This document shows, piece by piece, positions 17,843-27,595 of a stretch of DNA of 64,000 nucleotides. The translations under genes and the position numbers were made by a program. The notes under the pieces were generated by a model. The model did no database searches. It had not been told where the DNA came from and worked only from the letters and a program-made list of their open reading frames with translations. This DNA comes from Ruegeria sp. EL01 (GTDB lineage Bacteria > Pseudomonadota > Alphaproteobacteria > Rhodobacterales > Rhodobacteraceae). Positions within the stretch are counted from its first letter, which is position 1. Each line of letters begins with the position of its first letter. The stretch spans positions 1 through 64,000 of the forward strand of contig NZ_OMPS01000044.1 of NCBI RefSeq assembly GCF_900313035.1, written 5' to 3'.

Positions 17843-17960
17843 ACAAAACCCCTGTATTTTGTCCAAATGGTCAAAAAAATACACTCCCAATTGGCCTGCA
17901 TGCCTTCCATTTGGTCGCATGCCGTGCGATTTTGGCGCAAACCTCCCAAAGGACGTGAAG

Positions 17961-18959
17961 ATGGAAACGCAGAGCTCAGAAAGCCCCGTGCGCACCGCGC
18001 ATCTGCCGCAAGTGACCGAACCCCGGAATCCGGGCATGGATCTCGATCTGGAGTGGGTGCGCGCCGTGCAGGCCAATACTTCGGCCATTGAGCGCCGCGC
18101 CGCGACCCTGCCCGGTCGACGGTCGGTCAAGAAAGAGTATCAGGCGGCATGGTTGCTCAAGGCGATCACGATGATCGACCTGACCACCTTGTCGGGCGAT
18201 GACACCATTGGTCGCGTGCGACGCCTGTGTGCCAAGGCGCGACAGCCGGTGGCATCTTCAACGCTGCAAGCCCTGGACATGCCACCAATCACGACCGGGG
18301 CGGTTTGCGTCTATCACGATATGATCGAAACCGCCGTCAGCGCTTTGGAAGGTACCGGAGTTCCTGTTGCAGCCGTGTCGACGGGCTTTCCTGCAGGCCT
18401 CTCGCCTTTTCATCTGCGCATTGCCGAGATCGAGGAAAGCGTGAAAGCCGGAGCCGAGGAAATCGACATCGTGATCTCGCGCCGCCACGTGCTGTCGGGT
18501 GACTGGCAAGCGTTGTATGAAGAGATGAAGGCTTTCCGCGTGGCCTGCGGCGATGCACATGTCAAAGCCATTCTGGCAACCGGCGAACTGGGCAGCCTGC
18601 GCAACGTGGCGCGTGCCTCGCTGGTCTGCATGATGGCCGGTGCTGATTTCATCAAGACCTCGACCGGCAAGGAAAGCGTCAACGCCACCCTGCCTGTCAC
18701 GCTGGTCATGATCCGCGCGATCCGCGACTACTATGATCGCACCGGGTATCGCGTGGGTTACAAACCTGCGGGCGGTATCTCGAAAGCCAAGGACGCGCTG
18801 GTCTACCTGTCGCTGATCAAGGACGAACTGGGCGATCGCTGGCTGGAACCCGACCTGTTCCGCTTCGGGGCGTCATCTCTGCTGGGCGACATTGAACGGC
18901 AATTGGAACATTACGTCACCGGGGCATACTCGGCTGGCTACCGTCATTCGATGGGCTGA
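17961..18959 (+). CDS. deoC: Deoxyribose-phosphate aldolase DeoC
   Basis: Class I aldolase of 332 residues that cleaves 2-deoxyribose 5-phosphate into acetaldehyde and glyceraldehyde 3-phosphate. The Schiff-base lysine lies in GADFIKTSTGK and the proton-relay lysine in GYKPAGGIS; the Asp of EEIDIVI completes the site. The start at 17961 is chosen for its AAAGGA site; the open frame reaches 17859 but that part is dissimilar. The N-terminal 60 residues exceed those of short bacterial DeoC, as in eukaryote-like long forms. It is followed by the aldehyde dehydrogenase gene, which could oxidise the acetaldehyde. Confidence 0.94.
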   Translation: METQSSESPVRTAHLPQVTEPRNPGMDLDLEWVRAVQANTSAIERRAATLPGRRSVKKEYQAAWLLKAITMIDLTTLSGDDTIGRVRRLCAKARQPVASSTLQALDMPPITTGAVCVYHDMIETAVSALEGTGVPVAAVSTGFPAGLSPFHLRIAEIEESVKAGAEEIDIVISRRHVLSGDWQALYEEMKAFRVACGDAHVKAILATGELGSLRNVARASLVCMMAGADFIKTSTGKESVNATLPVTLVMIRAIRDYYDRTGYRVGYKPAGGISKAKDALVYLSLIKDELGDRWLEPDLFRFGASSLLGDIERQLEHYVTGAYSAGYRHSMG

Positions 18960-19007
18960 GCCCGAGGGAAACCTCAGGACATTGAGTATTTGGGAAAAGA
19001 TGAAATC

Positions 19008-21341
19008 ATGACTGTGAAAGAAATCTTCGAGACCATGGATTACGGCCCCGCCCCCGAAAGCGCCGCCGAGGCACTAGCCTGGCTGGTCGATCAGGGTGAC
19101 AAGTTCGGCCACTATATTGACGGGGCCTTCACCAAACCGGGCAAAGGCTTTGACAGCCGCAATCCTGCGACTGGCGAGGTTCTGGCCAAGCTGACACAGG
19201 CAAAACAGGCGGATGTGGACTCCGCTGTCGCTGCCGCCCGAAAAGCCCAGCCGAAATGGGAGAAACTGGGCGGCGCAGGTCGCGCACGGTATCTTTACGC
19301 CATCGCGCGCCTGTTGCAGAAACATTCCCGTCTGTTTGCGGTGCTGGAAAGTCTGGACAACGGCAAACCGATCCGTGAGTCGCGTGATATCGATATCCCG
19401 CTGGTACAGCGCCACTTCTACTACCACGCAGGTATGGCGCAGCTGATGGAAAGCGAATTGCCCGACGTCGAGGCGCTGGGTGTCTGCGGGCAGATCGTTC
19501 CGTGGAATTTCCCGCTTTTGATGCTGGCCTGGAAGATCGCTCCGGCGCTGGCGATGGGTAACACGGTGGTTCTGAAGCCGGCTGAGTATACCTCGCTGAC
19601 CGCGCTGCTGTTTGCCGATATCTGCACGCAAGCCGGGCTGCCCAAGGGCATGGTCAACATTATCACCGGCGACGGCGCGGTCGGTGAAATGATCGTTGCC
19701 TCAGACGTGGACAAAATCGCCTTCACCGGCTCAACCGTTGTGGGCCGCCGCATTCGCGAAGCGACTGGTGGCTCTGGCAAGGCGCTGACTTTGGAGCTGG
19801 GTGGCAAATCCGCCTATGTCGTCTTTGACGACGCCGATATTGATTCAGCCATCGAAGGTCTGGTCGATGCGATCTGGTTCAATCAGGGTCAGGTCTGCTG
19901 CGCCGGTTCGCGCTTACTGGTACAGGAAGGCATCGCCGACCGGTTCCACGACAAGCTGCGCGCGCGGATGGACACCCTGCGCATTGGCGACCCACTGGAT
20001 AAATGCATCGACGTAGGCGCGGTTGTCGATCCGGTTCAATTGCAAACCATCAAAGGTTTGGTCGACAGCAACACTGTTGGTCACGTCCATCAGGCGGCCT
20101 GCGAGCTGCCCGCAAACGGATGCTACTATCCGCCGACGCTGATCTCTGGCCTCGAAACATCCGATCCGCTGATGCAGGAAGAAATCTTCGGCCCGGTACT
20201 GGTCTCGTCAACCTTCCGAACCCCGGAAGAGGCGGTGGAGCTGGCCAACAATACCCGCTACGGGCTGGCCGCAACGGTCTGGACCGAGAATGTGAACCTT
20301 GCCCTGGACATCGCGCCCAAGCTGGTTGCGGGCGTGGTCTGGGTAAACGCGACCAATCTGTTCGACGCAGCTGCCGGATTCGGCGGCGTACGCGAAAGCG
20401 GCTTTGGTCGCGAAGGTGGTTGGGAAGGGCTGGCGGCCTACACCAAACCCAAGGGCAAAGCCAAGCCGCTGGCAAAGATCGAAGCGGTGATGGCCGAAGG
20501 GGCTCCGGTCGATCCGATTGACCGAACGGCCAAGATGTATATCGGCGGCAAACAGGCGCGGCCCGACAGCGGGTATTCGAAACCGATCTGGGGCAAGTCC
20601 GGTCTTTTGGGTCATGTGGGCCTTGCCAACCGCAAGGACGTCCGTAACGCCGTTGAGGCTGCGGCGGGAGCCACGGGTTGGTCCAAGACCACGGGTCATT
20701 TGCGGGCGCAGATCCTGTACTACATCGGCGAAAACCTCTCGGCTCGTGCCGGTGAATTCGCAGCACGTATCGATGCCATGACAGGTAAAAAGGACGGAGC
20801 GAAAGAGGTCGAAGCCTCAATTCAGCGCCTGTTCACCGCCGCCGCTTGGGCCGACAAGTATGACGGTCAGGTTCATGGTGTTCCGATCCGGGGCGTTGCG
20901 ATTGCCATGAAAGAACCTGTAGGTGTCATCGGCGCACTCTGCGCGGATGAGGTGCCGCTGCTTGGTCTCGTCTCGGCTATGGCTCCGGCGATTGCCATGG
21001 GCAACCGTGTGATTCTGGCCGCGTCCGAACCCTATCCGCTGGCCGCAACCGATTTCTACCAGATCCTCGAAACCTCGGACGTGCCTGCAGGGGTGGTCAA
21101 CATCCTGACTGGCAGCCATGCGGAACTGGCGAAACCGCTGGCCTCGCATCTGAACGTGGATGCGGTCTGGTCGTTCTCGTCCTCCGACCTGTCAAAGGAG
21201 ATCGAAGTTGTCTCGGCCGGGAACCTGAAACGGACCTGGGTCAATAACGCGACGGCATTTGACTGGAGCATGGACCATTCCCGCCGGTTCCTTCAGGCTG
21301 CGACCGAAGTGAAGAACATCTGGGTGCCCTACGGCGAGTAG
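19008..21341 (+). CDS. ALDH16-type two-domain aldehyde dehydrogenase
   Basis: Protein of 777 residues made of a complete aldehyde dehydrogenase followed by a second, partial ALDH domain. In the first domain the catalytic Cys is in GQVCCAGSR (near residue 297), the general base Glu in LTLELGG (263) and the NAD-site Asn in VPWNFPL (167). The second domain (about 505-777) keeps the fold motifs KEPVGVIGALCADEVPL and AMGNRVILAASEPYPLA but has no catalytic Cys block, so it is likely a structural pseudo-enzyme. This architecture is that of ALDH16, which has been studied in the related genus Loktanella. The start MTVKEIFETM is preferred; ATG 18990 is also in frame. Confidence 0.9.
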   Translation: MTVKEIFETMDYGPAPESAAEALAWLVDQGDKFGHYIDGAFTKPGKGFDSRNPATGEVLAKLTQAKQADVDSAVAAARKAQPKWEKLGGAGRARYLYAIARLLQKHSRLFAVLESLDNGKPIRESRDIDIPLVQRHFYYHAGMAQLMESELPDVEALGVCGQIVPWNFPLLMLAWKIAPALAMGNTVVLKPAEYTSLTALLFADICTQAGLPKGMVNIITGDGAVGEMIVASDVDKIAFTGSTVVGRRIREATGGSGKALTLELGGKSAYVVFDDADIDSAIEGLVDAIWFNQGQVCCAGSRLLVQEGIADRFHDKLRARMDTLRIGDPLDKCIDVGAVVDPVQLQTIKGLVDSNTVGHVHQAACELPANGCYYPPTLISGLETSDPLMQEEIFGPVLVSSTFRTPEEAVELANNTRYGLAATVWTENVNLALDIAPKLVAGVVWVNATNLFDAAAGFGGVRESGFGREGGWEGLAAYTKPKGKAKPLAKIEAVMAEGAPVDPIDRTAKMYIGGKQARPDSGYSKPIWGKSGLLGHVGLANRKDVRNAVEAAAGATGWSKTTGHLRAQILYYIGENLSARAGEFAARIDAMTGKKDGAKEVEASIQRLFTAAAWADKYDGQVHGVPIRGVAIAMKEPVGVIGALCADEVPLLGLVSAMAPAIAMGNRVILAASEPYPLAATDFYQILETSDVPAGVVNILTGSHAELAKPLASHLNVDAVWSFSSSDLSKEIEVVSAGNLKRTWVNNATAFDWSMDHSRRFLQAATEVKNIWVPYGE

Positions 21342-21365
21342 GGTTCCCGCATCAGGGAGGCCTAC

Positions 21366-22187
21366 ATGAGTTTTTCAGGAGACTTTTCAGGAAAAACCGT
21401 CGTCGTGATCGGCGGCACAAGTGGTATCAACCGGGGCATTGCCGAGGCTTTCGCAGCCTCGGGTGCCAAACTGGCGGTTGCCAGCCGGTCGCAGGAAAAA
21501 GTGGACGATACGGTTGCGGCCCTGAAAAAGGTCGGCGCGGCTGAGGCGATCGGTGCTGCCTTTGATGTTCGCGACTCTGACTCGGTAGCTGCAGGTCTTA
21601 AACACTTCCATGAGGCTTTGGGCGATTTCGACGTGCTGGTGTCCGGCGCAGCCGGTAACTTCCCGGCGCTGGCTGCCGAGATGTCGGTCAACGCCTTCAA
21701 GACCGTGATTGACATTGATCTGATGGGCACTATCCATGTGTTGAAAGGGGCCTATCCTTACCTGAAACGCCCCGGCGCCAGCATCATCAACATCTCGGCC
21801 CCGCAATCTTATCTACCTTACGAAGGTCAGGCTCATGTATGCGCTGCCAAGGCGGGTGTGGACCAGATCACGCGCACTTTGTCGATGGAATGGGGCGTCG
21901 AGGGCATCCGTGTGAACTCGGTCGTGCCCGGTTTCATCGAAGGCACAGAAGGGGCCAAACGTCTGGCACCCACCCCGGATGCGGGGGAAGCGCTGCGCAA
22001 GGACGTGCCCTTGGGTCGCTGGGGTCAGCCACAGGATGTTGCCAATGCCTGCCTGTTCCTAAGTTCGGACATGGCCAGCTATATCAGCGGCACAGTTCTG
22101 GCCGTGGACGGTGCGCTGTACCAGCGCGGATCAGGCAAGTTCGGCCAGATGATGGGTCAGATGCTGCGTAGCATGAAAAAGGGTTGA
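21366..22187 (+). CDS. SDR oxidoreductase, 2,4-dienoyl-CoA reductase-like
   Basis: Short-chain dehydrogenase of 273 residues. The dinucleotide-binding loop is GGTSGINRGIA, in which the usual second Gly position is Asn. The catalytic Ser region is NISAPQSYLP and the Lys lies in HVCAAKAG, where the usual Tyr four residues before Lys is replaced by His. This HxxxxAAKAG pattern recurs in bacterial 2,4-dienoyl-CoA reductase-like SDRs, so loss of function need not follow. It has a GGGAGG ribosome binding site and follows the aldehyde dehydrogenase by 24 bases. Substrate in the cell is unknown. Confidence 0.87.
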   Translation: MSFSGDFSGKTVVVIGGTSGINRGIAEAFAASGAKLAVASRSQEKVDDTVAALKKVGAAEAIGAAFDVRDSDSVAAGLKHFHEALGDFDVLVSGAAGNFPALAAEMSVNAFKTVIDIDLMGTIHVLKGAYPYLKRPGASIINISAPQSYLPYEGQAHVCAAKAGVDQITRTLSMEWGVEGIRVNSVVPGFIEGTEGAKRLAPTPDAGEALRKDVPLGRWGQPQDVANACLFLSSDMASYISGTVLAVDGALYQRGSGKFGQMMGQMLRSMKKG

Positions 22188-22201
22188 GCAACGCTCAACC
22201 C
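22176..22201 (-). terminator. Terminator between convergent SDR and M16 peptidase genes
   Basis: GGGTTGAGC-AAC-GCTCAACCC is a perfect 9-base stem. Read on the minus strand it is followed by TTTTT, the canonical form, 8 bases after the M16 stop codon. It also overlaps the SDR stop codon and may serve both strands. Confidence 0.85.
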
Positions 22202-22209
22202 CCTGTCAT

Positions 22210-23520
22210 TCAATTGGTGGTTTCCAAGCCTACTGGCTTGCCAACAACCGTGAAATGTAGCCCCTCAGGATCCAGCAATTCAGAGGCCACGCGGTTCACT
22301 TCGTCCAGTGTCACCGCGTTCACCTTGTCGTTGCGGGTAGCGATATAGTCGATCGGCAGACCTTCCATCTGCATGCCAACCATGATCCCCGCGATCTGCG
22401 CGTTGCCATCGAACCGCAGCGGATAAGCGCCGGTCAGATAGGTCTTGGCATCATCCAGTTCTTTCTGCGACACACCGTCCTCAGCAGCGCGGGCCCATTC
22501 GGCGCGGATAACTTCGACCGCTTCGGCGATCCGGTCATTGGCCGAAGATACTGAACCCAGATAGACCGAGGCCAGGTCCTTGGGCACCAGATACGTCCCC
22601 ACACCGTAAGTCAGGCCGCGTTTTTCACGCACCTCCTGCATCAGGCGGCTTTCGAACCCGCCACCGCCCAGGATGTGGTTCAGGATATAGGCGGCGAAGA
22701 AATCCGGATCATCACGGTCGATCCCTTTCTGGCCAAACAGCGCGACCGATTGCGGCGTGTCAAAGTCGATGACGCTTACGCCACCTGAAATCGAAACCTC
22801 GGCCTTGTCCGGAATCGGTTTGCCCGTGTCCGGCAGGTCCGCAAGAAGTTGGTCGAGCAATCCGCCCAATTCCTCTGCAGTTATGTCACCCACGGCACCG
22901 ACAAACAGGCGATCCTTGGCAAAGACATTGTCATAAGCTGCCACCACGTCTTCGCGCGTCAGACCTGCAACACTGTCCAGATTTCCTTTGCCTTCGGACC
23001 CGTAAGGATGCTCTCCGTATGCCATTTTGGCGAAACTGCGCCCGGCAATGTCATTCGGATCGGTCTGATCCGATCTGAGACCCGAGAGGATCTGCGCCCG
23101 CACCCGATCCACTGCATCCTGATCAAAGCGAGGCGCGTGAAGGGTGGTTTGCAACAGCTCCACAACCTCGTCCCGGTTCTCGGTCAGAAACTGCGCGGAT
23201 ATCGAAACTGTGTCGTCGCTGGCATTGTAGCCAAATGAAGCGGCCAGAGATTCAAGTTCCCGAGCATAGGATCGGGCGTCCATGTCGCCAGCGCCTTCTT
23301 CGATCAACCCGCTCATCAGATAAACCGCGCCGCGTTTGTCCGGATCATCCAGTGATGTTCCGCCTCGGAACCGAAACTCCACGGCAGTGAATGGGATCGA
23401 GTGGTCTTCGACCAGCCACGCGGTGATGCCACCGGGCGAGGTGACCTCCTTGATCTCGATCTCGGCCCAGGCGGGTAGCGCAAATACAAGGGCAATCAGA
23501 GTTGTGAATAAGGCCTTCAT
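22210..23520 (-). CDS. M16 family peptidase-like protein, non-catalytic partner
   Basis: Secreted or periplasmic protein of 436 residues with a signal peptide (MKALFTTLIALVFALPAWA). It has the M16 fold (FRFRGGTSLDDPDKRGAVYLMSGLIEEGAG) but the zinc motif HxxEH is replaced by LMSGLIEEG, so it should not cut peptides on its own. The C-terminal half has the conserved LNHILGGGGFESRLMQEVREKRGL segment, split across the R/Y region used in substrate binding. It overlaps the active partner by 4 bases. Pairs of active and inactive M16 subunits are typical of bacterial heterodimeric peptidases. Confidence 0.88.
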   Translation of the reverse strand: MKALFTTLIALVFALPAWAEIEIKEVTSPGGITAWLVEDHSIPFTAVEFRFRGGTSLDDPDKRGAVYLMSGLIEEGAGDMDARSYARELESLAASFGYNASDDTVSISAQFLTENRDEVVELLQTTLHAPRFDQDAVDRVRAQILSGLRSDQTDPNDIAGRSFAKMAYGEHPYGSEGKGNLDSVAGLTREDVVAAYDNVFAKDRLFVGAVGDITAEELGGLLDQLLADLPDTGKPIPDKAEVSISGGVSVIDFDTPQSVALFGQKGIDRDDPDFFAAYILNHILGGGGFESRLMQEVREKRGLTYGVGTYLVPKDLASVYLGSVSSANDRIAEAVEVIRAEWARAAEDGVSQKELDDAKTYLTGAYPLRFDGNAQIAGIMVGMQMEGLPIDYIATRNDKVNAVTLDEVNRVASELLDPEGLHFTVVGKPVGLETTN

Positions 23521-24857
23521 TGCGTCACCTCATCGTCGCGCGTCAGCCAGCCGGTAACGGATGCTTCGGGTTGCAGCACGTCGCGGGCGGCTGCGATGAT
23601 CTCATCACCAGTCACGGCTTGCAGAATGTCTGGCCAGGCCTGAACATCTTCGACCGTCAGACCACTGGTCAATGCCCGGCCATAGCGGTTGCCTATCCCA
23701 TCCACATTGTCACGCGCATAGGTCTGGGCGGCGCGCAATTGCATTTTTATACGGCCCAGATCTTCTTCATTCACGCCTTCAGCGATGAAATCGGCGACTG
23801 CCTGATCCATGGCGTCTTCAGCCTCTTGCAGCGACACGCCTTCGGCAGGTACGACCAGTAGGTCAAATGTCGTGTCATCCAGCGATACACCCCGATAAAA
23901 CGCGCCGGCATAAACAACCTTCTGATCCTCGAACTGAAGCTTTTCATTCAGGTAAGAGGTCGTTCCACCCCCCAGAAGTTCGGCCAGCAGATACAAAGCG
24001 GCAGCTTTTTCCTGCGCGCCCGGGTCACGTTCAGGCGCAAGATAGCTGCGCTGCACATAAGGTTGCGAAACGCGCGGATCCTTGAAGGTCAGGCGACGTT
24101 CGGTGGTTTGCGGCGGCTCCTGAGAGCGTACGCGCTCAGGCAAGTCCGCGTTTGCAGGGATCACGCCGTAATACTGGTCCGCCAAATCGCGAACCTCGTT
24201 CGGATCCACATCTCCGGTCACCACCAGAATGGCGTTATTGGGCGCGTAGTGGGTCTGGTAGAAGGACAGGGCATCATCCATATCCAGCGTTTCCATCTCG
24301 TGCTTCCAACCAATGATCGGCACGCCATACCGATGGTTGAGATATTGCGCCGCGCTCATCTGTTCGCCAAACAAGGCGCGCGGATTGTTTTCAGTGCGCT
24401 GGTTGCGTTCTTCCAAAATCACATCCCGTTCGGTGAGGATGTCATTTTCGGACATGCGGATGTTTCGCATCCGGTCCGCCTCCATCCGCATCATCAGTTC
24501 CAGGCGATCTGCAGCGACGCGTTGGAAATAGGCGGTGTAGTCGTACGAAGTAAATGCGTTGTCATTGCCACCATTCGCTGCGACGGTCGCCGAAAATTCC
24601 CCCGGTGCCAGCGTATCGGTGCCTTTGAACAGCAAGTGTTCCAGAAAATGCGCCACGCCGGATGACCCGACAGGTTCATCAGCCGATCCGGCCCGATACC
24701 AGACCATATGCTGAACGACGGGCGCGCGGTGATCTTCGACCACCACGACGTCCATACCGTTGTCCAGCGTAAATGTTGTGACCGCCTCTTGTCCGTCCTC
24801 GGCAAAAACCGGGGTGGCGGCAATCAGGACGGCCGACAGTGTCAGGGCCCGAACCAT
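23517..24857 (-). CDS. M16 family zinc metallopeptidase, catalytic subunit
   Basis: Periplasmic pitrilysin-type peptidase of 446 residues with a signal peptide (MVRALTLSAVLIAATPVFA). The inverted zinc motif is in VAHFLEHLLFKG, and the third ligand Glu is in the TERDVILEERNQR region about 75 residues later. The NAFTSYDYTAYF segment is the usual M16 substrate strand. The gene is translationally coupled to the inactive subunit. It likely degrades peptides in the periplasm as part of a heterodimer. Confidence 0.92.
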   Translation of the reverse strand: MVRALTLSAVLIAATPVFAEDGQEAVTTFTLDNGMDVVVVEDHRAPVVQHMVWYRAGSADEPVGSSGVAHFLEHLLFKGTDTLAPGEFSATVAANGGNDNAFTSYDYTAYFQRVAADRLELMMRMEADRMRNIRMSENDILTERDVILEERNQRTENNPRALFGEQMSAAQYLNHRYGVPIIGWKHEMETLDMDDALSFYQTHYAPNNAILVVTGDVDPNEVRDLADQYYGVIPANADLPERVRSQEPPQTTERRLTFKDPRVSQPYVQRSYLAPERDPGAQEKAAALYLLAELLGGGTTSYLNEKLQFEDQKVVYAGAFYRGVSLDDTTFDLLVVPAEGVSLQEAEDAMDQAVADFIAEGVNEEDLGRIKMQLRAAQTYARDNVDGIGNRYGRALTSGLTVEDVQAWPDILQAVTGDEIIAAARDVLQPEASVTGWLTRDDEVTQ

Positions 24858-24938
24858 GGGGCATCCTCCGTTTCGTTTCTGGGTTTCAAACTACGGTGGC
24901 GCGGCGCAGGTTCAAGGGAGATGACGGAAAGTTAAGAA

Positions 24939-25457
24939 TTATTCATTCGCAGGTGGCGATGAAGGTGTTTCTATCCCAGCGCCGCGGGCCGCCTCGGTTT
25001 CCTGAAAGGGATCAATGGATTGACGTTCGTAAACCTGCGCATAGCGATCAACCGGGAACAACCGCAGGCCGGTCCAACGACCACGGCGCTTGCGGAAGGC
25101 ATCATCCTCTTCCTGAACCACCTGTCGCGTGTTGGTCGGCACACCATAGCGGCTGGACGCCGTGACCAGCGCTGCATCGGAAGACGGAACCGAGGTGTTC
25201 GGGTTCAACGCCGCTGCATTCCCGCCCAATGCGAGAACTGCATCAGCATTGGGGTTGGGATCCGTCAGGTTTCCGCCACCCGGCGTCGGCGCGGGCAGGA
25301 AGGCATAGTCCTGAGGTTCCGTCAGCGGCTTGACCGGCAGCACCGAAAACTCATCCGGTCCTTGGCCCGGAGGCTCAAGATCGCGCAAGCCGGGGTTGGA
25401 GCATCCCGCAACGGCGGCAGCAACTGTCAAAGCAAGTATGGCGCGCGGCATCCGCAT
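24939..25457 (-). CDS. DUF3035 family lipoprotein
   Basis: Small lipoprotein of 172 residues. The signal MRMPRAILALTVAAAVAGC ends in a lipobox (VAGC), so processing by LspA, encoded just upstream, is expected. The mature part contains PPGQGPDEFSVLPVKPL and PQDYAFLPAPTPGGGNL, the DUF3035 signature, then a Pro/Asn-rich stretch. The start at 25457 is supported by a GGAGA site; the frame is open to 25511 where it would overlap lspA. Function unknown. Confidence 0.82.
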   Translation of the reverse strand: MRMPRAILALTVAAAVAGCSNPGLRDLEPPGQGPDEFSVLPVKPLTEPQDYAFLPAPTPGGGNLTDPNPNADAVLALGGNAAALNPNTSVPSSDAALVTASSRYGVPTNTRQVVQEEDDAFRKRRGRWTGLRLFPVDRYAQVYERQSIDPFQETEAARGAGIETPSSPPANE

Positions 25458-25507
25458 TATCGTCTCCAGCCTGTTTTGTGAGCTTTTATCGCATATCAAC
25501 CGGCGCG

Positions 25508-25984
25508 TCACGAGGGCTTTTTACCATCGAAGAGAACCAGACCAATTGCTCCGGCAAATATGAACACATCGGCCAGATTGAACACAAACGGATTGTTGAT
25601 CCCACAGCAGGACATGTTCAGAAAATCCAGAACAAAGCCGTAGAGTACACGATCAACCACGTTGCCCAGCGCACCACCAATCAGCAAACCGCCGCAGATC
25701 AGCATGAACTTCGTCGGTGTCGAGCGCCGCAGCCAAATCACCACAGCGATACAGATTGCGATGGAAACACCGATCAATATCCAGCGGGACGCGTCACTGT
25801 CCCCCTGAAACAAGCCGAAATTGATCCCGCGATTCTGGCCGTATTTGAACACCAGAAGGGGCGGCAGCACGTCGATGCCACCCAGTTGATCAGCCACACG
25901 CATCACATGAACGACCAGATACTTGCTGACCTGGTCGATCACAAACGCGGCCAATCCGGCCCAGATCAACAGCCGATAACCCAT
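25508..25984 (-). CDS. lspA: Lipoprotein signal peptidase LspA
   Basis: Inner-membrane aspartyl peptidase (signal peptidase II) of 158 residues that cleaves prolipoproteins before the lipidated Cys. Four membrane helices are seen. The catalytic aspartates lie in GNVVDRV and FNLADVFIF, and the N-terminal helix has the family VIDQVSKYLV motif. Its start codon overlaps the purH stop by one base (TGATG), and the next gene downstream is a lipoprotein, a natural substrate. Confidence 0.96.
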   Translation of the reverse strand: MGYRLLIWAGLAAFVIDQVSKYLVVHVMRVADQLGGIDVLPPLLVFKYGQNRGINFGLFQGDSDASRWILIGVSIAICIAVVIWLRRSTPTKFMLICGGLLIGGALGNVVDRVLYGFVLDFLNMSCCGINNPFVFNLADVFIFAGAIGLVLFDGKKPS

Positions 25985-27573
25985 CAGTGACGGAAATGCC
26001 GCATACCGGTGAAGACCATCGCCAATCCCGCCTCGTCAGCGGCCGCAATCACCTCGTCATCACGCATCGAGCCGCCCGGCTGAATCACACAGGTCGCACC
26101 CGCTTCGGCGGCCTCCATCAACCCGTCGGGGAAGGGGAAGAACGCGTCTGATGCCACTGCGGATCCGATTGTCAGCGGCTGCGGCAGGCCCAACACATCG
26201 GCCATACGTTCGGCCTTTTTGGCGGCAATCAGGGCAGAATCCACACGGCTCATCTGTCCAGCGCCGACACCCACTGTCGCGCCGTCCCTTACATAGACGA
26301 TGGCGTTGGACTTGACGTGTTTGGCCACTTTCCAGGCAAACAGCAGATCGCGCATCTGCTCGTCTGACGGGGCTTTCTTGGTGACGACTTTCAAATCGTC
26401 CATGCCAACAAAGCCATTGTCCTTGTCTTGCACCAAAAGGCCACCAGCCACCTGACGCACCGTCTTGCCGCCCGCTGTTACATCCGGCAGGGCTTCGGTC
26501 GTCAGCAGTCGCAGGTTTTTCTTAGCCGCAAAGATCGCTTTGGCCTCGTCCGATGCGCCTGGCGCGATCACTACCTCGGTGAAGATACCGGTGATTTCCT
26601 GTGCAGTTTCGGCGTCCAGTGGCTGATTCAACGCCACGATCCCACCAAAGGCCGAGGTACGGTCGCAATCGAACGCAGCCTTATAGGCCTCAATCAACGT
26701 CGCGCCCTTCGCTACACCGCAAGGGTTGGCATGTTTGATAATTGCGCAAGCCGCGCCCTGAGCGGGATCAAACTCGGCGACCAGTTCAAAGGCCGCGTCA
26801 GTATCGTTGATATTGTTATAGCTCAGTTCCTTGCCCTGATGCTGAACCGCGGTTGCCACGCCGGGGCGATTGGTTCCATCGGAGTAGAACGCCGCCTGCT
26901 GATGGCTGTTCTCGCCATAACGCAAGGTCTGCTTCAACTCACCCGCAAACGCACGGCGTTTGGGCACCTCCAGCTGCAGTGCATCGGCCATCCAGTTCGA
27001 TACAGCACTGTCATAAGCTGCGGTGCGAGCATAGGCCTTTTGGGCAAGCCACTGGCGGAAACCCAGCGACGTCTTGCCGTAGTTTTCTTCCAGTTGATCC
27101 AGCACCGAGGAATAATCCTCGACATCCACCACCACATTAACGAACGCATGGTTTTTCGACGCCGCGCGGATCATCGCAGGACCGCCGATATCAATGTTCT
27201 CGATGCACTCGTTATATTCCGCGCCTTTGGCCACAGTGGCCTCAAACGGGTAGAGGTTCACCACCAGCAGGTCGATCGCGCCAATACCGTGTTCTTCCAT
27301 CGCGGCGACATGGGTATCGTTATCCCGCAGGGCCAACAAACCGCCATGCACCATCGGGTGCAGGGTCTTGACTCGGCCATCCATCATCTCAGGAAACCCG
27401 GTGATTTCGCTGACATCTTTGACCTCTAGCCCGGCATCGCGCAGCGCCTTAGCGGTCCCGCCGGTCGACAGCAGCTCGATCCCGCGCTCGGCCAGCGCCT
27501 TTCCCAGCTCGATCAATCCGGTCTTGTCGGAAACGGAAAGCAACGCGCGGCGCACGGGGTGAAAGTCGGTCAT
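25984..27573 (-). CDS. purH: Bifunctional AICAR formyltransferase/IMP cyclohydrolase PurH
   Basis: Enzyme of 529 residues catalysing the last two steps of IMP synthesis. The N-terminal IMP cyclohydrolase domain has [15 protein letters not shown] and GRVKTLHP; the C-terminal transformylase domain has [22 protein letters not shown] with the catalytic Lys-His pair, [10 protein letters not shown] and [10 protein letters not shown]. The start at 27573 ([12 protein letters not shown]) has an AAGGAC site 10 bases upstream; an in-frame start at 27639 would overlap the preceding gene and is rejected. Confidence 0.97.
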   Translation of the reverse strand: MTDFHPVRRALLSVSDKTGLIELGKALAERGIELLSTGGTAKALRDAGLEVKDVSEITGFPEMMDGRVKTLHPMVHGGLLALRDNDTHVAAMEEHGIGAIDLLVVNLYPFEATVAKGAEYNECIENIDIGGPAMIRAASKNHAFVNVVVDVEDYSSVLDQLEENYGKTSLGFRQWLAQKAYARTAAYDSAVSNWMADALQLEVPKRRAFAGELKQTLRYGENSHQQAAFYSDGTNRPGVATAVQHQGKELSYNNINDTDAAFELVAEFDPAQGAACAIIKHANPCGVAKGATLIEAYKAAFDCDRTSAFGGIVALNQPLDAETAQEITGIFTEVVIAPGASDEAKAIFAAKKNLRLLTTEALPDVTAGGKTVRQVAGGLLVQDKDNGFVGMDDLKVVTKKAPSDEQMRDLLFAWKVAKHVKSNAIVYVRDGATVGVGAGQMSRVDSALIAAKKAERMADVLGLPQPLTIGSAVASDAFFPFPDGLMEAAEAGATCVIQPGGSMRDDEVIAAADEAGLAMVFTGMRHFRH

Positions 27574-27595
27574 GGGTCCAAAGGTCCTTTTGGCG

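Noticed and set aside
26428..27429. 333-codon plus-strand frame inside purH
   Set aside because: purH is certain on the minus strand and the antisense frame shows no domain; long antisense frames are common at this GC content.
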